DNA of 64,000 bases from Telopea speciosissima. Lineage: Eukaryota > Streptophyta > Magnoliopsida > Proteales > Proteaceae. Below the pieces are notes generated by a model. That model did no database searches and was not told where the DNA came from. It saw only the letters and a program-made list of their open reading frames with translations. Location of the stretch: NCBI RefSeq assembly GCF_018873765.1, contig NC_057922.1, forward strand, positions 45,280,321-45,344,320, in the 5' to 3' direction. Positions 47,378 to 56,842 of this stretch are shown piece after piece (position 1 is the first letter of the stretch; each line of letters opens with the position of its first letter). The translations under genes were made by a program, and so were the position numbers.

Positions 47378-47600
47378 TGTTAGAGTACATGTATCGGTTG
47401 GAAGTCTATGTGTTCATAGACCTCTATACCGTGGGGTTATGTTCTTTGTTAAGTAGTTTAGATTAGGTTCAGTCGAAGTTTCCTATTGTCTTTGTTACAA
47501 TAACAAAAACCTTGTAACCAGATTAGAGAGAGAGAGAGGAGAAGAGAAGAGAAGAGAAGAGAAAGAGAGAAGAAGAGAAGAAGGAGAAACAAAGCTGTTC
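47378..47600 (+). repeat. 3' LTR of copia element E, right end unresolved
   Basis: It starts TGTTAGAGTACATGTATCGG after the polypurine tract. It runs into a (GA)-rich tract (47523-47590) where the LTR of element A, on the other strand, also ends, so the border cannot be set by eye. Confidence 0.5.
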
Positions 47601-47604
47601 AAAT

Positions 47605-47822
47605 AGGAGAGAACAGCCTGCGGCAAGAATAGAATAACTTGCCGCAGGACTGCTCCCTCGTATATATATATATGTATATTATTGAATCATAAAATAAACA
47701 AAGTACAAAGGACAGAACTACCCCTCTACTCCACAACATTGTTCATGTGAACAGTGTCACAACCCACATTGTTCACATGAATAGTGTCAGCACATAAGAC
47801 CAATTTACCACTGGAAACTCAA
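47605..47822 (-). repeat. 3' LTR of element A (start certain, end approximate)
   Basis: It begins TGTTGAGTTTCCAGTGG at 47822 on the minus strand and contains a TATA-repeat at 47658-47684 and the hairpin at 47617-47649. The left end merges with the GA-rich tract. Confidence 0.5.
47617..47649. repeat. Perfect 11-bp hairpin inside the LTR of element A
   Basis: CCTGCGGCAAG and CTTGCCGCAGG are separated by 11 bases. By position it lies in the transcribed part of A's 3' LTR, downstream of an AT-repeat TATA-like region (47658-47684, minus strand). Confidence 0.75.
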
Positions 47823-47876
47823 CACACCCCCTCAAGTTGAAGCATATTTATCACCCATGCTCAGCTTGTTACAACA

Positions 47877-49415
47877 CTAACAAAAGTTAGAAGCAAAAAA
47901 TGACTTAGTGAACACATCAACAAGCTGATCTGATGAAGAAACGAAGGGGGGAGTCTTAATCAGTTTTTTCAATACTGTACTCCGAACAAAATGACAATCC
48001 ACTTCAATATGCTTGATTCTCTCCTGAAAGACAGGGTTACTAGCAATGTAGACCACTGCTTGGTTGTCACAGTACATCTTCATAGGTGTTGGCAAAGGAA
48101 AACCCATCTCAAGAAGTAAAGATCGAATCCTCAGCAGTAGTATGAGCCATGGCTCTGTACTTTGCCTCAACACTAGACCTGGCAATGGTGGTTTGTTTCT
48201 TGCTACGCCACGTAACCAGGTTACCTCCAACAAAGGTACAATACCCTGTAGTAGACCGACGATCACTAGCCGAACCTACCCAATCTGCATCAGAGTATGC
48301 CACCAACTCCATATGCCTATTGGGACGATAAACAAGTCCGTTACCAAGAGCATCCTTCAAGTATCGAAGGATCCGTATAGTAGCATCCCAATGAGCCTTA
48401 CAAGGGGACTGCATGAATTGACTAAGAACACCAACAACAAAGGATATGTCCGGTCTTGTGACAGTCAGATATATCAACTTCCCAATTAGGCTTCTGTAAG
48501 AATGCACATCCTTGAGAATTTCACCATCATTCACCCCAAATTCTGATGAGGGTCCATAGGAATATCCATTGGCTTTGATGCAGGCATACCAGTGTGAGAC
48601 AAAAGATCCAAAACGTATTTCCTTTGAGATAGGCTGATTCCCTTTTTACTTCTAATAACTTCAATCCTAAGAAAATAGTGGAGTTGACCTACATCTTTCG
48701 TCTGAAAATTCTGCTGTAAATACCTTTTCACCTTAGCTATACCATCCTTATCATTACCAGAGACAATAACATCATCTAGATACACAACCAAGACACCTAA
48801 CTTCTCTCCTTTGCGACCAACAGACACTGAATGATCTGAAAAAAACTGAGAGAAGCCATTTTTGGTCACAGTTGCACTAAACTTCTCAAACCAGGCCCGA
48901 GGAGACTGTTTCAGCCCATAAATTGCCTTACGCAACCTACACACACGTCTACCATTCTCCCCCTGAGCTACATACCCTGGAGGTTGCTCCATGTAGACCT
49001 CCTTGAGTAAGTCACCATAGAGGAAGGCATTTTTAATCCAACTGAAACAGCAGCCAATCAAAATTAACCACCAAGGAGATAAGAAGACATATAGAAATCA
49101 ATCGAGCAACCGGAGAAAATTTCTCAAAGTAATCAACTCCATAGGTCTGGGTATACCCTTTGGCAAGCAGAAGGGATTTCAGCCGCTCAACAGAACCATA
49201 AGAGTGGTTCTTAATAGTGTAAACGCACCGACACTTCACCAGGTCCTTACCAGGAGGTAAATCCACCACACTCCAAGTATTATGGGTCAAAAGAGCATCC
49301 ATTTCCACATCTATGGCATGTTTCCACTCAAGAATTGTAAGAGCCTCAATATGACTCTGGGGAATAGTATAAGAGGACAATGAGAGAGCAAGACGATGAC
49401 ATGAAGATGGAAGAT
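47877..49415 (-). pseudogene. Element A reverse transcriptase and RNase H
   Basis: The RT starts SSYTIPQSHIEALTILEWKH and VDLPPGKDLVKCRCVYTIKN (49033-49380). It continues, after a frame change, as KNAFLYGDLLKEVYMEQPPG, YGLKQSPRAWFEKF and the catalytic YLDD in VVYLDDVIVSGNDKDG (48531-49061; the DD codons are near 48772). RNase H follows at 47877-48534: YRSLIGKLIYLTVTRPDISF, AYSDADWVGSASDRRSTTGY and KMYCDNQAVVYIASNPVFQE. At least three frame breaks. RT and RNase H motifs are otherwise intact. Confidence 0.88.
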
Positions 49416-49420
49416 GTGAC

Positions 49421-49649
49421 TGTAAATAATAATAAAAGAATAATAGTGAACGGAAGACAAGAGAGAAAACAGTTTAGTTGCAACTCTTGGGAGTCAAGCC
49501 GTGTTAACTGAACTCCCCACATCTATTCAGAATATAATATAATAGCGCAACAGAAAAATACAAGATAAGTTCCCAAAATACCCTTCTCGGTATTAGTGCT
49601 AGCGCTAATTAGCACCAACACTAATCCCGAGACTCCAAGTCTCTTAACA
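49421..49649 (-). repeat. 3' LTR of element B, 229 bp
   Basis: The minus strand starts TGTTAAGAGACTTGGAG after the polypurine tract AACTTGAGGGGGAG and ends TTATTATTTACA at 49421. Confidence 0.88.
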
Positions 49650-49770
49650 CTCCCCCTCAAGTTGGAGCATAGATGTTAATCATGCCTAGCTTGTTACAAA
49701 TGTAGACCACCCTTGCACTTCCTAGACATTTAGTAAAAACATCAGCTAGTTGTTCTCTTGTTCCAACATG

Positions 49771-50109
49771 CTATTGAGAAATAAGGCCATGTTGCAGCTT
49801 CTGTCGAACAAAGTAGCAATCGACTTCAATGTGTGTCGTCCTCTCATGAAACATTGGATTTGACGCAATATGAACAACAGCTTGGTTATCACACCACAAC
49901 TTCATTAGAGATGTATCAGCCACCTCAAGTTCAGTCAACAATTGCTTCACCCTCATCAACTGACATGTAATATGTCTGCATCACTGCATGTGCCATAGCT
50001 CGATATTCTGACTCTGCACTTGATCTAGCTACAATTGTCTGTTTCTTACTTTTCCATGATACAAGATTTCCTCCCACAAAAGTACAATAACCTGTAGCCA
50101 ATCTCTTAT
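49771..50109 (-). pseudogene. Element B RNase H, 3' part
   Basis: It reads ATGYCTFVGGNLVSWKSKKQ near 50060-50100 (upstream end), AESEYRAMAHA, then, out of frame, MKLWCDNQAVVHIASNPMFH and HIEVDCYFVRQKL. The upstream end is cut at 50110 by the LTR of C and continues at 55878. Inactive. Confidence 0.82.
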
Positions 50110-50303
50110 TGTTAAGAGATCAGAATTAGGCTGAATGCTTGGATTATTAATTATCATCCCAAGCACATCTATTTATATTCATAATGAGGTATGGAAAATA
50201 ATTACATAAGCAATGTGGGACTAAACCACACATACAAGACATAATAAAAAAGGAGAAAAAGTCGAGAATACCCCCACGGTATTCTGGCCCATATAATCTA
50301 ACA
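50110..50303 (-). repeat. 3' LTR of element C
   Basis: 194 bp, starting TGTTAGATTATATGGGCC on minus. A minus-strand TATAAATAG lies at 50169-50177. Polypurine tract AACTTGAGGGGGAG adjoins at 50304. Confidence 0.93.
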
Positions 50304-50310
50304 CTCCCCC

Positions 50311-50782
50311 TCAAGTTGGAGCATAGATATCATGCATGCCCAACTTGACTAAGATAGGAAGAAACAACTTGCCACTTAGTCCCTTAGTGAACACATCAGC
50401 CAGTTGGTCAGTAGACTTCACAAAGGGAACACAAATAAGTCCGGCTTTAAGCTTCTCCTTGATGAAATGTCGGTCAACCTCCACGTGCTTAGTACGATCA
50501 TGCTGGACAGGGTTATGAGCAATACTAATGGCGGCTTTATTGTCACAATAAAGCAACATGGGAAGATGGACAGCAACACCGATATCCTGTAATAATCCTC
50601 TAAGCCATAGAAGTTCACAAATTCCTTGGGCCATAGCACGAAACTCGGCTTCAGCACTGAACCTAGCCACAACATTCTGCTTTTTGCTACGCCAGGTGAT
50701 AAGGTTCCCACCCACAAAGGAACAATAGCCAGAGATAGATTTTCTATCAGTAGAACCAGCCCAATCGGCATCAGTATAAGCT
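50311..50782 (-). pseudogene. Element C RNase H
   Basis: It reads YTDADWAGS near 50765 in a shifted frame, then GGNLITWRSKKQNVVARFSA, YCDNKAAISIAHNPVQHDRT and DQLADVFTKGLSGKLFLPIL, ending in a stop near 50311. It degrades RNA in RNA-DNA hybrids during copying. One frame change separates it from the RT; otherwise all motifs are present. Confidence 0.9.
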
Positions 50783-52018
50783 TCAATCTTCAGGTGACCA
50801 TTGGGAGAGAAGAATTCCCTTTCCTGGAGCAGACTTCAAATACCGCAAAATACGACGGACTGCATCCATATGTGAGGAATAGGGGTCATGCATAAACTGG
50901 CTCACCAAACTTACAACAACAGCTATGTCAGGTCGTGTGTGAGAGAGGTAGATTAGTTTGCCCACTAATCGCTGATAACAACCCTTGTCAACAGGTTCAC
51001 CCTCTTTCTCCTTAAGTTTTGTAATAACTTCCATAGGAGTATCTGAAGGATGACAACCTAGCAGCCCAGTCTCAGTCAATAGATCAAGGATATATTTTCT
51101 TTGAGAAAGAAAGATGCCCTTCGAAGATCGAGCAACTTCTATCCCTAGAAAATATTTTAGAGGGCCAAGATCTTTTACTTCAAACTCACGACCAAGGAAG
51201 AGCTTTAAATTCTTGATAGCATCACCATCATTACCAGTGATCATAATATCATCCACATAGATTATGGGAAGAGTTACCTTGTCACCAACTTGTCTGATAA
51301 ACAAAGTGTGATTAGCATTGCTTTGCTTATAACCTGCTGAAATCATAGCCTTGTGAAATCTGCCAAACCAGGCCCTAGGTGACTGCTTCAACCCATAAAG
51401 TGCACGCTTCAATTTACAGACCCTGCCCTTGGTCTTGTCATTAGAGAAGCCTGGTGGAATGTCCATATATACCTCCTCCTCAAGCTCCCCATGGAGGAAG
51501 GCATTCTTTACATCTAACTGCTGAAGATCCCACCCAAGATTTACAGCACAAGATAATAACACCCTGACAGTGTTGAGCTTTGCCACCGGTGCAAAGGTCT
51601 CCTGATAATCAACTCCATAAGTTTGAGTGAACCCCTTTGCAACCAGACGTGCCTTATAGCGATCCACAGAACCATCAGCCTTCTGTTTGACCACAAAGAC
51701 CCATTTACATCCAACTGGTTTTTTCCCTGGAGGAAGAGCCACAAGATCCCATGTATTATTTTTATGTAGTGCTCTCATTTCTTCCAATATTGCTGCCTTC
51801 CACTTTCCATCTGTAGATGATTCCTGCCAATTTTTAGGAATCGAAACAGAAGAAAGAGAAGATACAAAAGCACGAAAAGAGGGAGAAAGAGAACTATAAG
51901 AAACAACACGAGATATGGGATATAAAGTGCAAGTCCTAGTACCTTTGCGATGAGCAATAGGTAGGTCGGAAGAAGAGGGATTACCAGGAGATGGAGAATC
52001 TGGATCTGGATCCAGCAA
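50783..52018 (-). pseudogene. Element C reverse transcriptase domain, open over 411 codons
   Basis: A long open stretch: NWQESSTDGKWKAAILEEMR, LPPGKKPVGCKWVFVVKQKA, RYKARLVAKGFTQTYGVDYQ, LDVKNAFLHGELEEEVYMDI, YGLKQSPRAWFGRFHKAM and the catalytic YVDD in LPIIYVDDIMITGND (near 51250), then FEVKDLGPLKYFLGIEVARS. No internal stop. The apparent start is inside the polyprotein, so no start codon is expected. The frame shifts at the 50783 end. The RT itself could fold, but upstream frameshifts would prevent its translation from the element's start. Confidence 0.92.
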
Positions 52019-52372
52019 TTGGATGGGTATTGGTGCTAAAGTGGATTGCAGCTGCCCTCTGTTGGTTCTGCCCCTTGTATAGGTGAGTATGTTGGAGTTG
52101 TCAATTCTCTTCTGAAATTCACCAATAGTTCTCTAGACTGGAGTCAGCTCCCCCTGAATAGGAACATTAACAACACTATTTTCTATGGTCTCCCCCTGTA
52201 AAGTATTCCCGTTAGGTGAGGGAGGAACAGCCAGAGGAGGTTGGGCATTGATTAAAGTAGGATGGGCAGCATCCAAAGGAGGCTGGGCAACAGTCAAAGG
52301 AGGCTGGGCAGTAGCCAGAGGAACCTCTAGTGGAGGAATCTCAAGAGACACATCTTCACTAGAACTCTCCCC
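52019..52372 (-). pseudogene. Element C integrase-RT linker with Pro-rich repeats
   Basis: It encodes tandem AQPPLxxA-type units (TAQPPLTVAQPPLDAAHPTL, INAQPPLAVP), reflecting a DNA repeat around GGAGGCTGGGCA at 52220-52320. Linkers here are variable in copia elements. A stop is present near 52130. Confidence 0.75.
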
Positions 52373-53265
52373 CTAAAGAAGTGGTGAAGAATAATAAGAA
52401 AGGGTCTTATGGAAAACAACATCCATAATAACCAAGGTACGGCGGGAAGGGGGATGGTAACACTTATAACCTTTCTGGGTTGGAGAATAACCCAAGAAAA
52501 TATAGCGGAGCCCCCTAGGTTCAAGTTTGCCTGGAGATCTGGTATCTCTAGCATAACACACACACCCAAATACTTTGGGAGGCACAATAAAGGAGGAATG
52601 ACCCAGTAAAACATTAGAGGGGCTACGGGAGTTAAGAACCTGAGAAGGTAACCTATTGATGAGATAGGCTGCAGTTAGAACCGCATCCCCCCAATATTGA
52701 GATGGGACATTCCGCGCAAACATCAAAGCCCTAGCCATTTCCAATAAGTGGCGATTTTTCCTTTCTGCCACACCATTATGGGCAGGGGTATCAACACAAC
52801 TAGTGTGGTGAATAATTCCATGATCAGCCAAATATTTTTGAAATTGGGATTCAGTATACTCGGTTCCATTATCACTTCTCAATATTTTGAGAGTAGCCTG
52901 GAACTGAGTTTGGATCATTTTATGAAAATGTTGAAAACATGAAAAAACCTGATTCTTTGTGTGCAAAAGATACACCCAGGTGTTCCTAGAATGACAATCA
53001 ATGAAAGATACATACCAACGATGACCAGAAAGAGAAGTCTTACGACTAGGACCCCAAACATCAGAATGCACCAATTGAAAACAAGAAGAACTCCTTTTAT
53101 TTGAAAGTGGATAAGTTGAACGTGTCTGTTTGGCCAGAACACAAGCCTCACAAAAAAGTCATCCTTAGTACGTAGGGTGACCAAACTAGGAAATAAATGA
53201 GCTAAAATTCCTAAAGGGGGGTGACCTAACCGAGAATGCCACTGGTAGAGTTCAGAAGAGACCAA
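52373..53265 (-). pseudogene. Element C integrase
   Basis: The zinc finger reads WHSRLGHPPLGILAHLFPS (53170-53250); CEACVLAKQTR follows in another frame. The catalytic core is open at 52373-53074: MVHSDVWGPSRKTSLSGHRW, ILRSDNGTEYTESQFQKYL and DTPAHNGVAERKNRHLLEMA, with D, D and E present. The C-terminal FGCVCYARDTRSPGKLEPRG, then FLGYSPTQKGYKCYHPPSRR, completes it. The core is intact over 233 codons; the finger is frameshifted from it. Confidence 0.9.
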
Positions 53266-53700
53266 AGAGCTCTGGTGTAGCGGGGAAGGTAATGGTGGTT
53301 GAGAGAAGCGACCGTCATCAAGCAGGTACAGGCGTACAGCCCACCGTGCACTTTACCCAATCCAATCGTCTTCCCAGATTCCAGATCCTGAAACACACAA
53401 TGAGATGGAAAAAAAGTGACTTTGCACGTAAGATCACGAGTGATACTACTAATGGAAACAAGGTTAGTAGTAAAATTAGGAATATGCAAAACAGAAGACA
53501 AGGGAAGAGATGAAGTGCAATTGATGATTCCTTTTCCAGATATGGAAGAAAGGGAACCATCAGCCACTTTGACCCTGTCTTTCCCAGAAGTGGGAGAATA
53601 TCTATGAAAGAGACTAGAGGAACCGGTCATGTGATCTGTAGCTCCAGAATCTATGATCCAAGGATGGGAAGCTACAGAAGCACAATGACCTCCAAAAGGG
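53226..53700 (-). pseudogene. Element C protease and GAG-pre-integrase
   Basis: The active site WIIDSGATDHMTGSSSLFHR is near 53605-53665. It is followed by VADGSLSSISGKGIINCTSS, LPLSSVLHIPNFTTNLVSIS and GLGKVHGGLYACTC. The catalytic Asp-Ser-Gly is intact. The frame differs from Gag by one shift near 53700. Confidence 0.88.
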
Positions 53701-54766
53701 ATACCTGACCGGGCAAAGTGTGAACCTGAAGGAGCAGAAGAATTGGCAGTAGCTGAGTAGTAGAGGCAGCAGCAGCAGAAGACCTCAGCATATGTAGGAG
53801 TGCCTGTAGATCATCCTGGGATAGACCAGTGTCAGTAGCAGGGGCTGCAGTAACAGTCTCAGTCTGATGGGCCTTGGTCTTTGTCTTTATCTTTGTCTTG
53901 GCAGCCCTTTTAGCTTCAAAATCAGCCGGTTTCCCATAAAGTTTCCAGCACTGCTCTTTGGTGTGGTAGGGTTTGTGACAGTGCTCACAAACAACAGTCC
54001 CTATAGTAGAATCACCAAGAGAAGCAGTGCCACTAGGTGCAGGAGCGGCCGGGGCAGCAGCCTTGAGAGCTGATCTGTCAGTAATAGGAGGGTGCAACAT
54101 GGCAGCCCTACGGTTTTCTTCATAGGAGACTAGGGCATAGGATTGTTCAAGTGTGGGAAAAGGCTTGTGTCCCAACACTTGAACCTGAATCTGATCATAC
54201 TCCACATTCAACCCAGCCAAAAAATCATAAACCCTGATCTTGTCCACATGTTTCTTGTATGAGGTAATATCAGCAGCTGTACTTGGGTGAAAGTCAGAAA
54301 AGTGATCCAGTTGCTGCCAAAGGCTGCGCAAAGTAGCATAATATTTGGAGACTGTCAAACCTCCCTGAGTAGTGTGAAGGACCTTCTTCCTAAGTTCATA
54401 TACCTGGGCATCATTGCCAAGCTGCCCGTAGGTCTCCTTGTAAGCAGCCCAAATCTCCGAGGCTGTGTCAAGGAGAAGAAAATTATGCTGCAGATCGGAA
54501 GTCATAGAGCTAATGAGGTAGGACATGAGAACTCCATTGTTGGCCAACCACCTGTCATGAGCAGCCCCAATCTCAGTTGGCATAACACTGGTGCCAGTAG
54601 CATGACCAGTAAGGCCACGGCCAGCAATGGCAAAGGAAGCAGACCTAGACCAAAGCAAGTAATTAGTACCATCCAACTTGATTGGATTAGGGGGAAAGGT
54701 ATGATACTCTGTTTTACTGTGTCCATCACCAACAGAAGTAGCAGTCGAATCCACTGAGTCACCCAT
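53672..54766 (-). CDS. Element C Gag, open reading frame
   Basis: The ATG at 54764-54766 starts MGDSVDSTATSVGDGHSK. The Gag core follows: PNPIKLDGTNYLLWSRSASF, ASEIWAAYKETYGQLGNDAQ, VSKYYATLRSLWQQLDHFSD and FLAGLNVEYDQIQVQVLGHK. The zinc knuckle region reads CEHCHKPYHTKEQCWKLYGK near 53930-53990, a copia-type CxxCxxxxHxxxxCW. The frame is open for about 364 codons until a frameshift before the protease. Gag alone could be made; it forms the particle and binds RNA. This is the best-preserved coding region of the copia nest besides C's RT. Confidence 0.88.
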   Translation of the reverse strand: MGDSVDSTATSVGDGHSKTEYHTFPPNPIKLDGTNYLLWSRSASFAIAGRGLTGHATGTSVMPTEIGAAHDRWLANNGVLMSYLISSMTSDLQHNFLLLDTASEIWAAYKETYGQLGNDAQVYELRKKVLHTTQGGLTVSKYYATLRSLWQQLDHFSDFHPSTAADITSYKKHVDKIRVYDFLAGLNVEYDQIQVQVLGHKPFPTLEQSYALVSYEENRRAAMLHPPITDRSALKAAAPAAPAPSGTASLGDSTIGTVVCEHCHKPYHTKEQCWKLYGKPADFEAKRAAKTKIKTKTKAHQTETVTAAPATDTGLSQDDLQALLHMLRSSAAAASTTQLLPILLLLQVHTLPGQVSLLEVIVLL

Positions 54767-54789
54767 TAGAACAATAGAGAAGCCCAAAT

Positions 54790-55666
54790 CACAGAGAGGG
54801 GCTGTTGTGAAGAGAAACCTAAGAAATCCTTCAAGTTAAGGGCTGAAAATTGGATGAGAGCCCTTTGGTAATGGTAGAATAATGGTCTCCAAAAATCAGC
54901 AACAGCAGCCAAGGAAATCCCTGAGATCGATTTTTACAGGGTTTTGAAAAAAACCTGAAATTGCTAAAATCGATGTTGGGAAGGAGAGCAAAAGCACTGC
55001 AGATGGAGCTGAAAATAGGATCGAACGGTCCTCTAGTAATGCTGAATCACCCTGCCAAATATCAGTCGCAACAGAAACATGCAACCCCTAGATCGATATT
55101 GATCAGGGTTTTGAAAAAAACCCTGAATTGCTGAAATCGATGAAGGATAGAGGATGCCCAAAAACTGAAGTGTTGCAGCCCCAATCAAGGTCGAGTGTGC
55201 CTTTATAAGTAGAGAGCCAGCCTTCAAAAAATCAGAACCAATAGAAGTCACCAGCCCCTAGATCGATAGGTGTCAGGGTTTTGGAAAAAACCCTGTTTTT
55301 GGTGAAAAATCGATCTTAGGGGGTCTTGAACAGATCTGAAGATAGGAACAGATGTAAAGAAGATGGCCTGCTGCAGTTCTTGGTCTTCAAATAGGAGGAG
55401 TGGTCCCTTGTAGCAGAGATGGAAGCAGCCCCCAAAAAACTGAAGATTCCAAATATCGCAGACAGGTAGTGGTGTCCCTATCGAGCAGAAAATTGCACCA
55501 TGGAAAAGAGGTAATGGAGGGCAGCAACTAGATCTTGTAGATCACCTCATTAGTGCTGCCCTAGTGGGAGAATGAAGGGCAAGAGAAGAGAAGGAAGAAA
55601 CCGAGAATGAAAAAAAGGAAAGGAACTGAAATCGAGAATGGAAGAGAGGGGGGGTCCCTAATTCGA
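54790..55666 (-). other. Element C leader with three hairpin repeats
   Basis: A non-coding leader between primer site and Gag. It contains three diverged copies (54918-54975, 55085-55141, 55255-55315) of a unit starting AGATCGAT and containing CAGGGTTTT...AAAACCCTG, an inverted repeat. Related units occur in element D. Confidence 0.8.
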
Positions 55667-55683
55667 GATCTGCTCTGATACCA
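55667..55683 (-). other. Primer binding site of element C
   Basis: The minus strand reads TGGTATCAGAGCAGATC, directly next to the 5' LTR; initiator tRNA-Met type. Confidence 0.92.
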
Positions 55684-55877
55684 TGTTAAGAAATCAGAAT
55701 TAGGCTGAATGCTTGGATTATTAATTATCATCCCAAGCACATCTATTTATATTCATAATGAGGTATGGAAAATAATTACATAAGGAATGTGGGACTAAAC
55801 CACACATACAAGACATAATAAAAAAGGAGAAAAAGTCCAGAATACCCCCACAGTATTCTGGCCCATATAATTTAACA
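55684..55877 (-). repeat. 5' LTR of element C
   Basis: 194 bp, with five differences from the 3' LTR. The minus-strand TATA box is at 55743-55751. Followed on plus by CTTAT, the target duplication. Confidence 0.93.
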
Positions 55878-56842
55878 CTTATCAATGGGAGATCCAGCTC
55901 AATTTGCATCTGAAAAACCTTCTACACACCCATAACCATGATCAGAATACAACAAGCCACGACTAGGGGCCCTCTTGAGATATCGCAAAATTCGAATGAC
56001 AGCATCCCAATGAGTTGTCCTAGGAGAGGACAGAAACTGGCTCACAACGCCGACTGGAAAACCAATTTTAGGTCGAATCACAGTTAAATAATTCAGCTTT
56101 CTAACAAGTCTTCGATACTTTTCAGGATCATCTAACGCATCACCACTGTTAGCTGTAAGCTTCACATTGGGATCCATAGGAGTGTCCAAGGGCTTGGACC
56201 CTAACATACCTATCTCTATAACTAAGTCCAAAACATATTTCCTCTGAGAGAGCAAAATACCCTTACTTGATTGAGCCACTTCAACGCCCAAAAAATATTT
56301 CAACCTCCCTAGATCCTTAGTCTGAAACTTGTGTTGTAAGTGTATCTTCAACTGCTTGATGCCTTCAACATCATCTCCTGTGACCACAATATCATCTACA
56401 TATACCACCAAAAATATTCTACCCATTTTAAATGGTAATAGAATACTGAATGATCACTGTCACAGCGCAACAATCCAAACTCAAGAACAACTTCGGTGAA
56501 CCTTCCGAACCAAGCCCTGGGAGATTGCTTCAAACCATATAAAGACTTCTTCAGTTTGCACATTAGACCAGACTTCCCCTGAGCAACAAACCCAGTAGGT
56601 TGCTCCATATAGACTTCCTCATGGAGATCCCCATGGAGGAAAGCATTCTTCACATCCAACTGGTATAACGGCCAGTAATGAGAAGCTGCAAGAGAGATCA
56701 AAATACGAACAGAGGCAAGTTTGGCGACCAAACGAGCCTTCACAATATACACCCACCGACAACCAACAACGGACTTACTCGCAGGTAAGAGAATGAGATC
56801 CCAAGTCTGATTTTCTTTCAAAGCCAACAATTCTTCCTCCAT
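55878..56842 (-). pseudogene. Element B reverse transcriptase and start of RNase H
   Basis: The RT reads LLALKENQTWDLILLPAS, VGCRWVYIVKARLVAKLASV, LDVKNAFLHGDLHEEVYMEQ and YGLKQSPRAWFGRFTEVV (56396-56842). After a frame change it gives VVYVDDIVVTGDDVEGIKQL and LGRLKYFLGVEVAQSSKGIL (55899-56426), ending in GCVEGFSDAN where C cuts the RNase H. About 20 residues normally found between RLVAK and LASVR are missing: the usual KG...PVAK segment has been dropped between two VAK copies. The YVDD catalytic site is intact. Confidence 0.88.

Larger units (their letters stand above)
45055..47378 (+). mobile_element. Copia element E, plus strand, internally deleted
   Basis: Gag, protease and integrase pieces occur in copia order. 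The integrase then jumps at about 47110 directly into the end of RNase H (RTKHNVVDCYFVRNAVMQ, then LLGDMFTKALS). The entire RT is missing. A polypurine tract, GAGGGGGAG, precedes the 3' LTR start at 47378. The 5' LTR was not identified. Many stops are present. Confidence 0.75.
50110..55877 (-). mobile_element. Copia element C, 5768 bp, youngest element of the nest
   Basis: It has complete LTRs of 194 bp each (50110-50303; 55684-55877), TG...CA ends, an exact CTTAT target duplication (50105-50109; 55878-55882), primer site, polypurine tract and all copia domains in order. By my count the LTRs differ at 5 of 194 positions (about 2.6%). Several frameshifts interrupt the polyprotein, so this copy is probably unable to move by itself. 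Confidence 0.95.
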
